This document shows, piece by piece, positions 50,345-61,456 of a stretch of DNA of 64,000 nt. A program made the translations under genes and the position numbers. Each line of letters begins with the position of its first letter. The stretch's first letter is position 1. The notes beneath the pieces were generated by a model, which worked only from the letters and a program-made list of their open reading frames with translations, made no database searches and was not told the origin of the DNA. The stretch is taken from the NCBI GenBank assembly GCA_037179385.1, contig CM074188.1, forward strand, positions 22,399,318-22,463,317. The letters are read 5' to 3'. This DNA is from Holothuria scabra. Taxonomy: Eukaryota; Echinodermata; Holothuroidea; Aspidochirotida; Holothuriidae.

Positions 50345-50588
50345 GCAGTTTCTCAGCCTTTTGGCTAAGATCATGTGCAGTATGTGTTCTTTTCATCCAG
50401 TCTAGAATGGAGCCATACATGACAAGATAGCTGATGTAAATGGTCTGAGGGCCGTGAGGTTGATTAATAATATGAGTGTTGTCCTTCAGTGGACGTATAT
50501 AGCATCTTTTGGAAGCAGTTTAAAGTTTGGTTTCGCCGAACGGCTCTTTGCCAGAGAGTCTGAAGGACTTTGGAAAAAGTATAGAGCC
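50345..50588 (+). mobile_element. U2-snRNA-headed SINE-like element, copy 1
   Basis: The head TTTCTCAGCCTTTTGGCTAA then GATCATGTGCAGTATGTGTT, CTT closely matches the 5' end of U2 snRNA (CTTCTCGGCCTTTTGGCTAAG..., GTGTAGTATCTGTTCTT). After about 50 nt it leaves U2 for CATCCAGTCTAGAATGGAGC, GTCTGAGGGCCGTGAGGTTG, CCTTCAGTGGACGT, GCCGAACGGCTCTTTGCCAG. It is not a functional U2 gene: the Sm site and 3' stem-loops are absent. Confidence 0.75.
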
Positions 50589-50589
50589 A

Positions 50590-50832
50590 ATCGCTTTTTG
50601 TCCTTTTGGCTAAGATCATGTATAACATTTGTTCTTTTTATCCAGTCTAGAATGGAGCCTTACACGACAGACCAATGGTGTAGATGGTCTGGGAATAGTG
50701 AGGTTGGTCAGTCAAGTGCTGTCCTTTAGTAGATATAGCTTCTTTGGTAAGAAGAACTCCTTCGGGAGCATTGCTTAGTTCACCGAACGGTTCTTTGCCA
50801 GAAAATCGGGAGGACCTTGGAGAGAAGATTGC
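50590..50832 (+). mobile_element. U2-snRNA-headed SINE-like element, copy 2
   Basis: Starts ATCGCTTTTTGTCCTTTTGG, CTAAGATCATG, which includes the very first bases of U2 (ATCGCTT), then TTGTTCTTTTTATCCAGTCT, AGAATGGAGCC and the same tail as copy 1. The two copies abut, each about 243-245 bp. Confidence 0.75.
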
Positions 50833-50858
50833 CAACACTGCCCCATTATCCTGAAGTC

Positions 50859-51167
50859 TTAAAGGGCCAAACCTCTCACTCCAAACTACAATTTTGGTAC
50901 CGGGGTACCAAAATTCTCAATTGGCTCAGCTTTTTGATTGACAGCTAATTCAAACAATGCAGAGTACCAAAGCTTATATTACACAGCATGAACAGTACTG
51001 AGAGTGTTTTGATTATATAAATTGAGTTTTTCTCTACTCACCTTGAAGCAATAAACTGAGATTGTATCTTGATGAAGATGAATGACGGGGAGACAATGAT
51101 GGGAGGGGCTTCGGTAAGAAGGTTAGGAGAATTGGTACTGTTTGGGGTGAGAGAACAGGGCCTTTAA
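50859..51167 (+). mobile_element. M4 MITE, full copy just before the secreted-precursor exon
   Basis: TTAAAGGGCCAAACCTCTCA at the left; GTTTGGGGTGAGAGAACAGG, GCCTTTAA at the right. It ends 53 bp before the exon acceptor at 51220. Confidence 0.85.
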
Positions 51168-51220
51168 AAGTAAATGGGGAGCGAAAATGCTGAAATAAAT
51201 CTGTTTCGCTTTCCTTGCAG

Positions 51221-51537
51221 AAAATGACTGTTGCAATTTTCCTCTGTTTCATCGTAATTTTTAGCCTGGTACATCCCTCCTGGCAACAAGAATGCGACCC
51301 AATTGATCCTCTGGATATGACCAATTTGTTGCGAGGAATTCCCCCACTTACAGCAATGCAACGAGCTAATATCACAAGAGATCAGCAATCCGGTTACATC
51401 GATTTGGTTGGAGACTATGTTCGACAAAACGGTCCAATTTTGGAAGGGAGCCAGGTCGCATTAAGCAATGGCACCATCGCCCGCCCAACCATTACATTCA
51501 CTCAAAATCAATTTGATGCAGTGGAACGCTGCTATTC
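51221..51537 (+). CDS. First coding exon of an unrecognised secreted precursor
   Basis: The exon follows an acceptor (gctttccttgcag) and starts AAAATGACT, so a 5' UTR exon must exist upstream; the ATG at 51224 is chosen because of this junction. It ends TATTC|gtaagt, leaving 2 nt of a codon (104 complete codons). The N-terminus MTVAIFLCFIVIFSLVHPSW is a clear signal peptide. The rest has two N-glycosylation sequons (NIT at residue 49, NGT at 82) and Cys at 24 and 103. The family is not recognised. Together with the next exon it looks like the pro-region of a processed extracellular protein. Confidence 0.75.
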
Positions 51538-53032
51538 GTAAGTGTGATGAATGTATTTGGCTGTTTTCAATTTCTTTCGCATTTCATCTCACATTTTAAG
51601 TTTTCGTTGCCTAAACGGAACCGAGAGGCGTCCTAAGTATGGAGCATAGAGCTCCATGGTATGGAGGCTTTTCATATGACGTCATAATACTTCCAAGCGG
51701 CCATGTTGGAGTACATATTATACACCCGACACGCTTGCTCGTTGAATGTGCACACACCGCGCAGACCACAGTGCACATTGTGCAGTGCGTTTAGACAACA
51801 CCACGTGTACTTGGCATGAATGTCCTCCCGCATAGCGGATCCGTGACGTAATTGCAAAGCATTATCTTTTATGCACTAACCACATGCAGTCTTCGAGCAA
51901 TTCTGTTCAAAGTTTCATTACAGCTTAAAAGTAGTGTGGCATGTCAGCCAAAACCTAACTTTACTTGGCAGTTACGGAGTAAACGTTTCTAAGAAAAAAA
52001 ATCCGTTGGAATCATTTCAATATCTTTTACAGTTCTCAAGGTATACCTCTTCAAAGTTCGAATGTTTCTAAAGCAACTTGTTGCTTGTGCAAGAATAATG
52101 ATGTGGAGTGTTGCACAATGTTGACATTCCTTTTGTCAACCTTATATTAAATACCTTTCAATTAGGACTCAGCAGAAAGTTTTTTGTTTGGTTATTGATA
52201 CTGATGATTTTCAAGGACACAATTTAAACTGACAATAAAAACCCCCAGGACAAACTTATGTTACAACAGTCCTTCAAATGAGGATTTTAAAAACAAAGGA
52301 TGACATTAGCCATACATGGCATGTCATACTCAAGACATCACAATATTTGCCTATTGAAATCACATGGTTAAGTGCAATCAGAAATTGCCCAGTAAAATGG
52401 TCAATTCTTCATTGATTTTCATGGAAAATGCGGCTATTTTCTTGGTTTTTGGTGCTTTTTACATCAAACACCTGTCATGTTCATGTCACACGACTGTTAA
52501 ATTTAATCCAGCCAAATATTAAACAACAAAAAGATAGGTATTAATACCTAATTGAATATTGATTGAAACAGTTACAAAAACTTACTTCATTGGCTAAAAG
52601 TTAAAACTTGCCACCAGGGCTAATAGAGTTACTGTCGGTTATACGTCACGGACATAGGCAATGCGGAAGGACATATGCGTGCATGTTAGCTTTTGCGCGT
52701 GCAGCGATCTTGTGATTGTAGGCAGAATGTAGACGACTTAGAATCTGCATTTCATCGTGACGAAAATGTAAGCGCAGATCACCATGAGCTTGAGTTAAAT
52801 ATGAATCGTGCATCACTATGGGATAATGCACGATGGGATAGGAGATGAATGACGGCTGCTCGTGCATTATCTCCGAGAGTGCATCACAACTACACACAAA
52901 GATAACCATGTGCGGTCCGCAAAAAATAAACGAATAAAAAAAGAAGTTTTTTTCTGCCGCCTTTTTGTCTCTTCTACAGAGGGCGCTGTGATATGGGTCC
53001 TAAAAAGATATAATAAGTAGGAGGTTCCAATG
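51538..53032. other. Intron of the secreted-precursor gene
   Basis: No additional exon recognised. 52640-52900 is GC-richer, with GTGCATTATC-type repeats in both directions (TCACTATGGGATAATGCACG, TCGTGCATTATCTCC), probably a worn element. Confidence 0.45.
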
Positions 53033-53270
53033 TAGTTAGATAGAGTTTTACGGCCCACTTTCCAACCTATTGGTTCAAGTCGAGCTGGCCACGGCCTTTT
53101 TTCAGTAGTGGCTCACGGACTTGTTTTCCCTACTCCATTGCTTATGCGGAGCATCACGCACAACGGCAGTAGATTCCATTTTTGGTTTTAGAGTTTTTGG
53201 TATGACTCGACATAGGAATCGAACCCGGGCCTTCCGCGTGAAAGGCGAATGTTCTACTGAGTGGTGAAAG
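53033..53270 (-). mobile_element. tRNA-headed SINE, full reversed copy
   Basis: Tail to head on the plus strand: TTTTACGGCCCACTTTCCAA, TTGGTTCAAGTCGAGCTGGC, CTCCATTGCTTATGCGGAGC, then the tRNA-like part ATAGGAATCGAACCCGGGCC (reverse B box) and GTTCTACTGAGTGGTG (reverse A box). Confidence 0.78.
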
Positions 53271-53630
53271 TTGTGATCTCTGTTCAGTTGTTTTAAAAAC
53301 CAGCAGGTAAGTATGTGTAGGTCTAAATAATCCTTATTTCATAACATCCTTCTTTAAGGAGTTTCAAACATAACGCACATAACTATGGGTGCGTAAACAA
53401 AAATTCCAAACTGTCAAATGTGCTACGTTCTACTAGGCTGATCTGCGTACAAAAATAAGACCGCGTTACAGAAAATTCCATGGATACAAAATAAACGTGT
53501 GTGAACTTTGAAAACTTTGCATTCCTCACAAGGAGGGCCTATTCCTATCAACTTCAAGGTCAATACAACAGTGTCCTCACGCATAAGAACTCGTCCTAAA
53601 CGTGTAGCAGACTATGCGCGTCGCGTATTC

Positions 53631-53775
53631 GACTGGTTGACAACCAGCTGTCTGCATTTGTCGGTGTTGGTTTGTTTTGCCCCCAAAGGAGGGCGTCCTT
53701 TATTGCTCTGTGACATCTTATGCATGAGGTCCAGTTTAGAGATAAGGTCTATTAGGATGCTGTCTTGCGCACTGA
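53631..53775. repeat. Repeat shared with 20825-20975
   Basis: GACTGGTTGACAACCAGCTG, TCTGCATTTGTCGGTGTTGG and AAAGGAGGGCGTCCTTTATT match the other copy at about 80 percent by eye. Confidence 0.6.
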
Positions 53776-54045
53776 TCGGGCAAGATCAGTGACGTTTAGT
53801 AAGCCAACTGAAACGCGTTGACGTCTCTTGACTAAGTATGGGAATTGATATTGTCTCTTATTTGACAAGTCATGTTTGACGAAGAAAGCATAAATAGTAA
53901 AGTAGGAAATGATGCTAAAAAATGATGTTCAAATGATGACGGAACACGCCCAGACTCTCTCATCTGTCTTAAACGCCTAAGCTTACTGTACGTCTCGTGC
54001 ATGCAATAATAATAAACATTGTAATAATTACCTTTAATCTTTCAG

Positions 54046-54181
54046 TGGGCAGTCTAGCTCTATTTTACGTCAACGTCGAGATGCACTTCAAACTTCTCTT
54101 CTTGGTTCCCAAGTTCCTTGTAATGGTATGATTGGTCGGGTAATATTCACAGTAAATGCACGCAACGAAGTTGTCCAACCG
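54046..54181 (+). CDS. Second coding exon of the secreted precursor, with RQRR cleavage motif
   Basis: The acceptor is acctttaatctttcag and the donor CCG|gtgagt; 136 nt. Its first base completes the Ser codon split at 51537 and it ends in phase 0. It encodes SGQSSSILRQRRDALQTS, LLGSQVPCNGMIGRVIFTV and NARNEVVQP. RQRR (residues 113-116 of the precursor) is a furin-consensus site, so the mature chain would start at DALQTS. A single Cys follows before the exon ends. Further exons must exist downstream but none was identified with confidence before 64000. A cytokine-like, growth-factor-like or other secreted product is possible; no family is assigned. Confidence 0.72.
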
Positions 54182-55262
54182 GTGAGTGATCTTGGGCAAG
54201 GGTTGGCATTGTGCACGTACTTGTATACTTAATTTAAATCTCGGTCCTCCCTTCCAGGTGCGTAGCCTGGATTTGGTTACGGGGAATTTGGATGCATGGG
54301 AAAGGGATGGGGAGAGCTGTACTTCCCCATTTGTCGAAAAACGGATCTTTTATAGTGATCATTTTCTAAATTTGTTTAATATTAACACTGAAAAAACGTA
54401 ATCTGTTCAATTTTTGTACCATGCGTATGAGAATTTTCACTAGCAGAAATTTCCTTGCTCTATCAACTTCGACCAAGTGCATATATGAGTATTAAAAAGG
54501 AGAAATGGAAATCGTGTCGGCATATTTTTCCCAAGACATTGATGTTTTTTGTCATGACTATTTTGTCAAGCTTGAGTCATGGGGGGGGGGGGGTTCCATC
54601 CCAGAGCCCCTAGCCTTGGTCAAGACGTTAGTATAATACTTATTTTCCACCCTATTTTGACTCTGGATCCAAAATGAGGGCGCTTGTCAACTGGACTGTA
54701 CGTGCTCGAGTATCTCTTGCAATACTATTATAGAGATAAATTTTGAGGCCATGTAGAGGGCGTGTTCACATTTGTTCTTGTGCATACGTTGTATCGAACT
54801 ACCGTAATGTAGTACTAATAATACCGTCTTGAGCAAGACTACAGAGCCACTGGCTACTTCAACGACCCCCTTGCAAAGATAAGTGAGCATAAATATTTCG
54901 ATAATCTCTTTTATTTCTGAACTGAGCTTCATGAAACGGCGCCTTTAACTTTTTGCCGGTGTTTGAGTGAATGGAGATTCATAAATGTTAATGATAACAC
55001 TATAGGTGTCAATAGACTAAGCAGTTGTACGATTGCCTCTCCTAACACCGTCCTTCAATTTTAGATGCCTCGGTTGCTGTCAAGCTTTAAAGCTTTAAAA
55101 GGAGTTATTCCAAGCATATAGGTGAAATTTGCATTGAAATCTTATTTGTGGTTCCACATATGAGCAAGTTCATTTGTCACATTTCCAACAAAAAGTGAAT
55201 TTGAAGCAATCACATATGGCATCATATCCACACATTATAATGGACAGTGTTTTGTTTATTCC

Positions 55263-55574
55263 TTAAAGACCCAGCTCTCTCACCCCAAACAGTACCAATT
55301 CTCCTAACCTTCTTACTTAAGTCCCTCCCACAATTTTCTGAAATTCATCTTTACCCAGTCACAATCTCAGTTTAATATTGCTTCAGGGTGAGTATAGAAA
55401 AGCTCTATGTGTACAACCAAAACACTCTCAGTACAGTTCATGCTGTGAAATATAAGCTTTGGTAATCTGCATTGTTTGAATTAACAGTCAATCAAAAAGC
55501 TGGACCAATGGAGAGTTTCTGTACCCCCCCCCCCACAGGGAGGATAGTTTGGGGTGAGGAGATTGGCCCTTTAA
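55263..55574 (-). mobile_element. M4 MITE, full reversed copy
   Basis: TTAAAGACCCAGCTCTCTCA, CCCCAAACAGTACCAATTCT at the left; AGTTTGGGGTGAGGAGATTG, GCCCTTTAA at the right. TTAA is present at both borders. Confidence 0.85.
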
Positions 55575-55980
55575 ACTATTCAACTAATTTTCTCCTTCAC
55601 AATCCCATATTATCAAAATGCGATTACATACGTGGCATGACAGCATGAGGACTTCAAATGTTTTGCTTTTCCCACAAGGAGGGCCTATTCCTAACAACTT
55701 CAAGGTAAATACAACAGTTTGAAAAAGCAAAGGGAAACAAAACATTCCTTGTCAACATGCGGAAATGACATAACCTCTTCTGCCCTTAATATCACTTTGA
55801 AACACACATCTAGGGACTTCATTCACTGATATCTCGAGAAATACATTTCCGATATGAATGGAAGTTTCACCACACCATATAGATTAAGTAGTTCCTGTTC
55901 CATATATGAAAATGAAACTTTTGTTCAAACTTTCGTTTTAACTAAAGACAGAAGCGTTACCGTTCTGTGTTGGATAAACC

Positions 55981-56416
55981 TATAAACGAATACGAACAGC
56001 TAGTAAAGACGGTCATTAATGGGGTCCATCGACTGTAAATCGTCTTAATTTTTTCGTCGAAATACAATTCTAAACCGTCATACAGTCATACGCAGTGAAA
56101 TTGAGGGAATTAAGGAGTTTTTCAGTGCTATACATGACAGACCAATAATGTGAATGGTGTGATGGCCGTGAGGTTGTTCACGTATTGTCCTTCAGTGGAC
56201 GTAAAAGCTTTTTCGGGAAGAGGTGAAAGTTTTGGTTTTGCCGAACGGCCCTTTGCCAGAGGGTCGGGAGGACATTAGAAAAAGTAGGAGTTTTTTCAGT
56301 GCACAATCATCTGTGGTACAGTGAAGCAAAGAATTTGAAAGATTAAGGTTGATGGTCCCCACTGCAGTTATGTCCGACAAATTCAGAACATCACTTGACT
56401 ATTCGGATTCGTCTAT
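55981..56416 (+). mobile_element. M1 MITE interrupted by a SINE insertion
   Basis: TATAAACGAATACGAACAGC at the left, CAGTGAAATTGAGGGAATTA, interruption 56129-56286, then CACAATCATCTGTGGTACAG and TTCGGATTCGTCTAT at the right. Confidence 0.8.
56129..56286 (+). mobile_element. 5'-truncated U2-type SINE copy with target duplication
   Basis: Matches the tail of 50345-50588: TACATGACAGACCAATAATG, GATGGCCGTGAGGTTG, TTGTCCTTCAGTGGACGT, GCCGAACGGCCCTTTGCCAG. It is flanked by GGAGTTTTTCAGTGC (56114-56128) and GGAGTTTTTTCAGTGC (56287-56302), a 15-16-bp duplication typical of LINE-driven insertion. Confidence 0.78.
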
Positions 56417-57602
56417 TTTATTAACTTAGTCATTTGGATTTCATTCACCACAGCTTATCTCCGAGAGTACAACGAATTGCAGAAATACCGACTCAAGTGT
56501 TTGTAGGGGGTCTTGTTGCGAACAGAGCTTTTGTTTCAATGATGCTGCGGTGGTTCTTTCGCCTCGTAGCCTTCATACGATAGAGGTATCGGAACTTATC
56601 GTTGTCAACTATTGCACTTGTTGCTCATAAAGGAACTCGCCTCACCCTAGAAGTAAACATCACCGAAATTGCATTCATGCAGTCAACTCAACATTAATAA
56701 GTGTTCATTCATACTTTGTAATATCCTCAACTTCTATTGGTTCATCAAGGTCAGGTGACCGTAATTAACGAACTCTGATGGATGAAAGCACTCCGTCCAT
56801 TTAACTTTCTGGTGTTCTGTTTTCTAATGTGGTTATTTACAAAGGTAATTTGGTTCATTACAGATTTAGCTCCCTTGAAACCTGGACAAACTTACCACGT
56901 TCTTGAAATCCTTGCTTGTTGAACAACTGACAGAAAGCAACATTGTTAGTGATTACATGGCTCAGTGAGCCCCTATTGTTGTTTGTGGGATTCTATTGTT
57001 CAGAAATCGGCCAAGTGATGACATCAGCCAAATCATAACGTCCACTTTTCAAGGGGCAGAATTCTCTAATGTACTTTTCCGTCTTTTGAAATCAATATTT
57101 TGTTGTGTGTGAATGAATACTCTGAGGAATTAATGTTAACGTTGACTGTACTCAGAATGCGCCCTCATACCATCGTTTGCATTGGTTAACTTTAATCGTG
57201 TTTTATTCACTCCTAATACACAGTTCATTGTTTAAGATTTAATACACCCGCATGATATTTTGGTCACGAAGTCCTCCTTTGATCAATGTAATAGATATTT
57301 TTTGTCGAAATTTAACAGTTCTTAAATCATGCAAAATAATTTCACATTGAGCAAGCTATTTATGTTAGGGAAACAGCATGAAAGGTATTTGTAAGGTACG
57401 GTAAGTTCGTGGTGTTACCACGGGGCATGGTGAAGTGTCCCTTATCATATTTTGACACCGAAATAAACAGAAGGAATTCAATTCAGAAATATCATTTTCG
57501 ATTAGGTGTTTTATACTAAAAAGGATTCCTTCACGTGCAAGTGGCATTTCACTTAGACGTCCTATCATACTCTCGAAAAGCAAAAGAGTCGGTGAACTTA
57601 TT

Positions 57603-58532
57603 CACTCTTTAATAGAATGGAAAGTGTGAATTAACTCCATTAAAATGTTTCTTCACTCCAAGAAGGGTACAATTCCCTCCAAAAGAGCAAAGTTCCACTC
57701 TTGATGGAGTGCCAAAGAGAGAATTAAAAATTCACCATTTAACGAGTGCCTGCAATGATCACTCTTCTTATAAGAGTCATTACTGTAGGCACTCCATCAA
57801 GAGTGGAACTAATGGGGTGTATTCAGTGGCGTAGCTACAAGGGAGAAGTGGGGCTATTGGTCCCTAGCTCTAAAAAGTGAAAAATTCGGAAATTTGTCAC
57901 TTTAAACACCAGTCAACTACAGTGTGGTTTCCCAACTTTTCCTTCATTAAATTCTTTTTCCGTGCGCTTCGCGCCCAAAATTGCAATCTCGGATGCAGTA
58001 AGTATTCGCTCATAAATCAGCCTAGTGGTTAACTTTCCACCGCAGCTACAGTGCCGTTTCCCTAAATTTTCTTCAATACAGGCTCTTAATTTTAACAAAC
58101 TAACTTTTAAAAAAGGCCATAAAGTTTGGAAGCCTTTTGAATGTCGCCGAGAAACCTCAATTCGCACTCCTTCGATAACATTATGTAACAACGACGATCT
58201 TCAGTCGATAATATCTCAAATATATGCTAACATGCAGGAAACGCAGATTCTTCGATAGTCCCCCAAATTTTTAAATTCCCTTACAGAAAACCCAGAGTCT
58301 AAACTATATTCTGCAAAAAAGCTCCACATTTACAAACTGATTTGTTGAAAAGAACCCAAATTTACAGCGCGCTCCGCGCGCCACATATTATGTTCCTATG
58401 ATACAGTTGTTTTCAGACTTTAGAAAAAAATCGGAAAATTTGGGTGCTTGCCCCCCTCCCCCTGAAAAACGTCTAGCTACGCCACTGAGTGTATTCACGC
58501 TCTCACTCTACAAAGAGAGTGATTTTTAGAGT
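57603..58532. mobile_element. Palindrome-rich element hosting a hAT-like insertion
   Basis: GAGTG/CACTC words repeat in both orientations. A perfect 23-bp inverted pair lies at 57691-57713 and 57788-57810 (AGTTCCACTCTTGATGGAGT, GCC). The right side after the insertion reads CACTCTACAAAGAGAGTG. Outer ends are approximate. Confidence 0.55.
57824..58487. mobile_element. hAT-like non-autonomous element, 664 bp
   Basis: CAGTGGCGTAGCTA and TAGCTACGCCACTG are perfect inverted ends. Flanking octamers GGTGTATT and AGTGTATT differ at one base. The internal 92-codon minus-strand frame is not transposase-like. Confidence 0.82.
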
Positions 58533-60490
58533 GTAGACTTGTGGCAATTTTTCCCCAGGCGTGGCTTTTTCTAGAATGGAGACGATTTTGTTATTTTAGG
58601 CTCAATCGAAACAGCGATATGTTTTTCTTATGAGATAAAGAACACGTTTTCTTAAAAACGTGTTACAGAATCTTCAATTGAATACGAGTTTGAATGTATC
58701 CATTCATGAAATATAGATCCTACTTTATCCTCTGCAACCCCTCTTCAAAGGAAAAAATAAACAAAAGACAAAAAACAAAAATGCACCTAAATCCCAAAAT
58801 AAGTAGTAAGGATAGTAAGTAAGGATATCAATCAGTGGCGACGCCAAAATGTCAAGATAAGCGATATTTTCTTTATGTGTTTTATCAAGCAAATAAAATT
58901 GATTTTAAATTGAAACGGGTGTACGGATGAGTTTAAGAGTTGGCAAAGGGATCCCTCGGGCGAAGGGGCAGGGGAACATGCCCCAAATGCATTGCTCCTC
59001 GTGTGCACCCAAAAGAAATTTCGGTTACTCTACCAAAACATGCTCAAACAAAGTTTATCTATGGATTTTAAACCATTGAATGTCACGTCATATATCAGTA
59101 AGATATTAACATAAAATATTATCGAAAGTACACTTTTTTACCGAATGCTTCGCGCATGACTACGATTTATATTACTGTTAAATGTATCAGAGATTTATTA
59201 ATTGGAAATCTGTTTAAAAGCTATATGGGAACAATGAGATCGTGATAATCGTCAATAAAATTCCCAAATACACCGAAACCGTCGACCCGGGGGTACGATA
59301 TGTTTGAACTACATAAGGAGAGTTCCAACGTTCCAAGAAATACAAAAAAAAAAAAACATGTGACATCAGGAGCCAGATTGTTCCCTCGCAGTTTTGTCTG
59401 ACACCAAGGGTAATGTATCTACTCAGAAAATGACCAACGACGGGTACAGGCATTTGAGTGCCAAAATTCGTCTAAGAAAGGGTCAGAATTCCGGTCAGCG
59501 AACCTATATGGGCCCCTTGTGGTTTAGCCACCTGGGCAAATGTAGGCATCTGGGCATGGGGCATCCCCTATGATAACCCGTATAGGGTCCATTTCACTTT
59601 GCCATAGAAGACTTTGCACACGGGTTGGACTATACGGGTATCAAATGGGAAGCACACGAGGAAATCCTTGACTCTACACATTGGGTTTCTTGTGGGCTGG
59701 ACCATATGATGACCGTAAGGGTAAGTGGGCTTTTACTGGGTTAGCCAATATGGGTGGGTACCTTATGTTCAACCCAGACAAAAATGATGAGGAGGTTAAA
59801 TTTTGAATAGTTATGTCTTGAGAACAATAAAGGATACTCATCTAATTCAAAGGGATGTTTCATTGTGGGATTATCATTTAAGTAAAGGGAAATCAGAGTT
59901 TGTAGGATTTTAACTTGTTAAAGGGGCAATCAGTTTTCTCACGAAATTAATTCTGTGCCCCAATCACACATTGAGTTAAAACTAACAAGATATGACAAGA
60001 CAAGATATGATCTTTCGACATGGCATTGCGATTGGTCACCGTATGGATGAGACTGTATGGTTTTGCATCTGTGATGATTTTTTTACCCCCCAAGAATATT
60101 ACAATATTCCCATTCTACGGTAATTAACAGAGAATTAACATTCCTCCTCACTTGAAAAGACCAATTGAATGTCTGTTGATTCTGGTTAACAACCAGTTAA
60201 AAAGAAAACGAAGTGCTGGAAGAAAGTCCCAGTGTACTGCTTCTGGGTGAGTACACAAGATCCAATGTAATCAAAACATTCTCAGTACAGTGAATATGAT
60301 ATGTGAAAAATAAGCTATAGAACTCTGCATTTTTTAAAAATTTGTTGTCAATCAAAGAGATGCACCAATTGAGAACATCTGAAGTGTATGTAACACACTC
60401 CTATACCTTGAAATATCTTTTTCGGCAACGTCACAATGCAAAATCCAGTGCAGGCTAAGCATACACTTCGCAATGTGGCCTACATATATG
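58533..60490. other. Intergenic or intronic repeats, no gene
   Basis: 59490-59770 is a GC-richer patch with repeated ATATGGG, GGGCATGG and CGTATAGGG phrases, type unknown. 60240-60375 carries reversed, worn M4 words (AACATTCTCAGTACAGTGAA, AATAAGCTATAG, TCAATCAAAGAGATGCACCA). Confidence 0.4.
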
Positions 60491-61251
60491 CATGGGCGTC
60501 CGCAGAAATTTTTACAACGGGGGGGGGGGGGCAGGTCATTCATGGATGATTGAATTGTGTACACTATCTAAGCAGAGCGCCACCATAGATTGGCGCGGAG
60601 CGTACAAGAAAATTTTGGGCTTTACAAACCCTCCAGATGGCCGGAAACGACACTTGGCGAGTGTCATAAGCTGCATGTACCCAGCCCTGAAACAGGAATT
60701 TCATGTCTGTAATTTTTAGATTTTTAGAATTTTCAATGTAAAAAGTTGTTGAAGGGAAATCTGCCTCTCGGTCACGGCCTCGCACGTCTATGCGCGGTAA
60801 AACTTACAACTGTCAAACAGCCTATATAGGCCTATATCCTTTACCCAATTATGAATCATACCCCCCCCCCCTCCCCCATATTCACCTTGAATACCCCAGT
60901 TACACCCGCGCGTCGCCACTTGAGATCAGCACGGGACCAAACCAAGACCAACGCATTCACCAATAGTCGGATGCCATATGCACACTACATACCTGACAAC
61001 TAGTACAATTTTGGCATAGTTTTTACAATTACAAATTTCCAATAGATATCACGAATGATGGTTCCCAAATTACGATTTCACTATTCAGCATACCATCTTC
61101 TCTTTTGCTATTCCTGGTCAAATGTCCGCATATTTCAAGAGTAGAAACTGACGCTGTGAGTGAAGATATTTTGATGATTTATTTTCATTTTTTTTTATTT
61201 CAATTTTTAATTAATTTTTTTCACTAGGTTGATTTTCCAGGGGCGCCCATG
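60491..61251. mobile_element. hAT-like element, 761 bp
   Basis: CATGGGCGTCCGC at the left and GGGGCGCCCATG at the right are imperfect inverted ends. Flanking octamers CATATATG and CACATATG differ at one base. G- and C-runs lie near the left end and mid-element. Confidence 0.65.
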
Positions 61252-61456
61252 CACATATGGATATAGTTCTGAAGTGACGTCATAAGAGCCTTTCACGTGA
61301 AGTATTTCAGACATGCCTTAGGGTAACCCCGGTACGTACGTGATCAGGTGATCTTGTATGCAGCCATGGCTGTTGCTAACACCTAGCTATGGCGCTATGA
61401 AAACTATCTATGAAATATGAAGATCATAATGTGACCTTCTGAAATGTAACGCCGGG

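Noticed and set aside
50345..50832. Functional U2 snRNA genes
   Set aside because: Only the first 45-50 nt match; branch-pairing bases are altered and the Sm site and 3' stem-loops are missing.
51034..51427. Minus-strand open frames over the precursor exon
   Set aside because: They overlap the M4 MITE and are the shadow of the well-supported plus-strand exon.
57913..58191. 92-codon minus-strand frame inside a hAT-like element
   Set aside because: No transposase motif, and the opposite strand is equally open; the element is non-autonomous.
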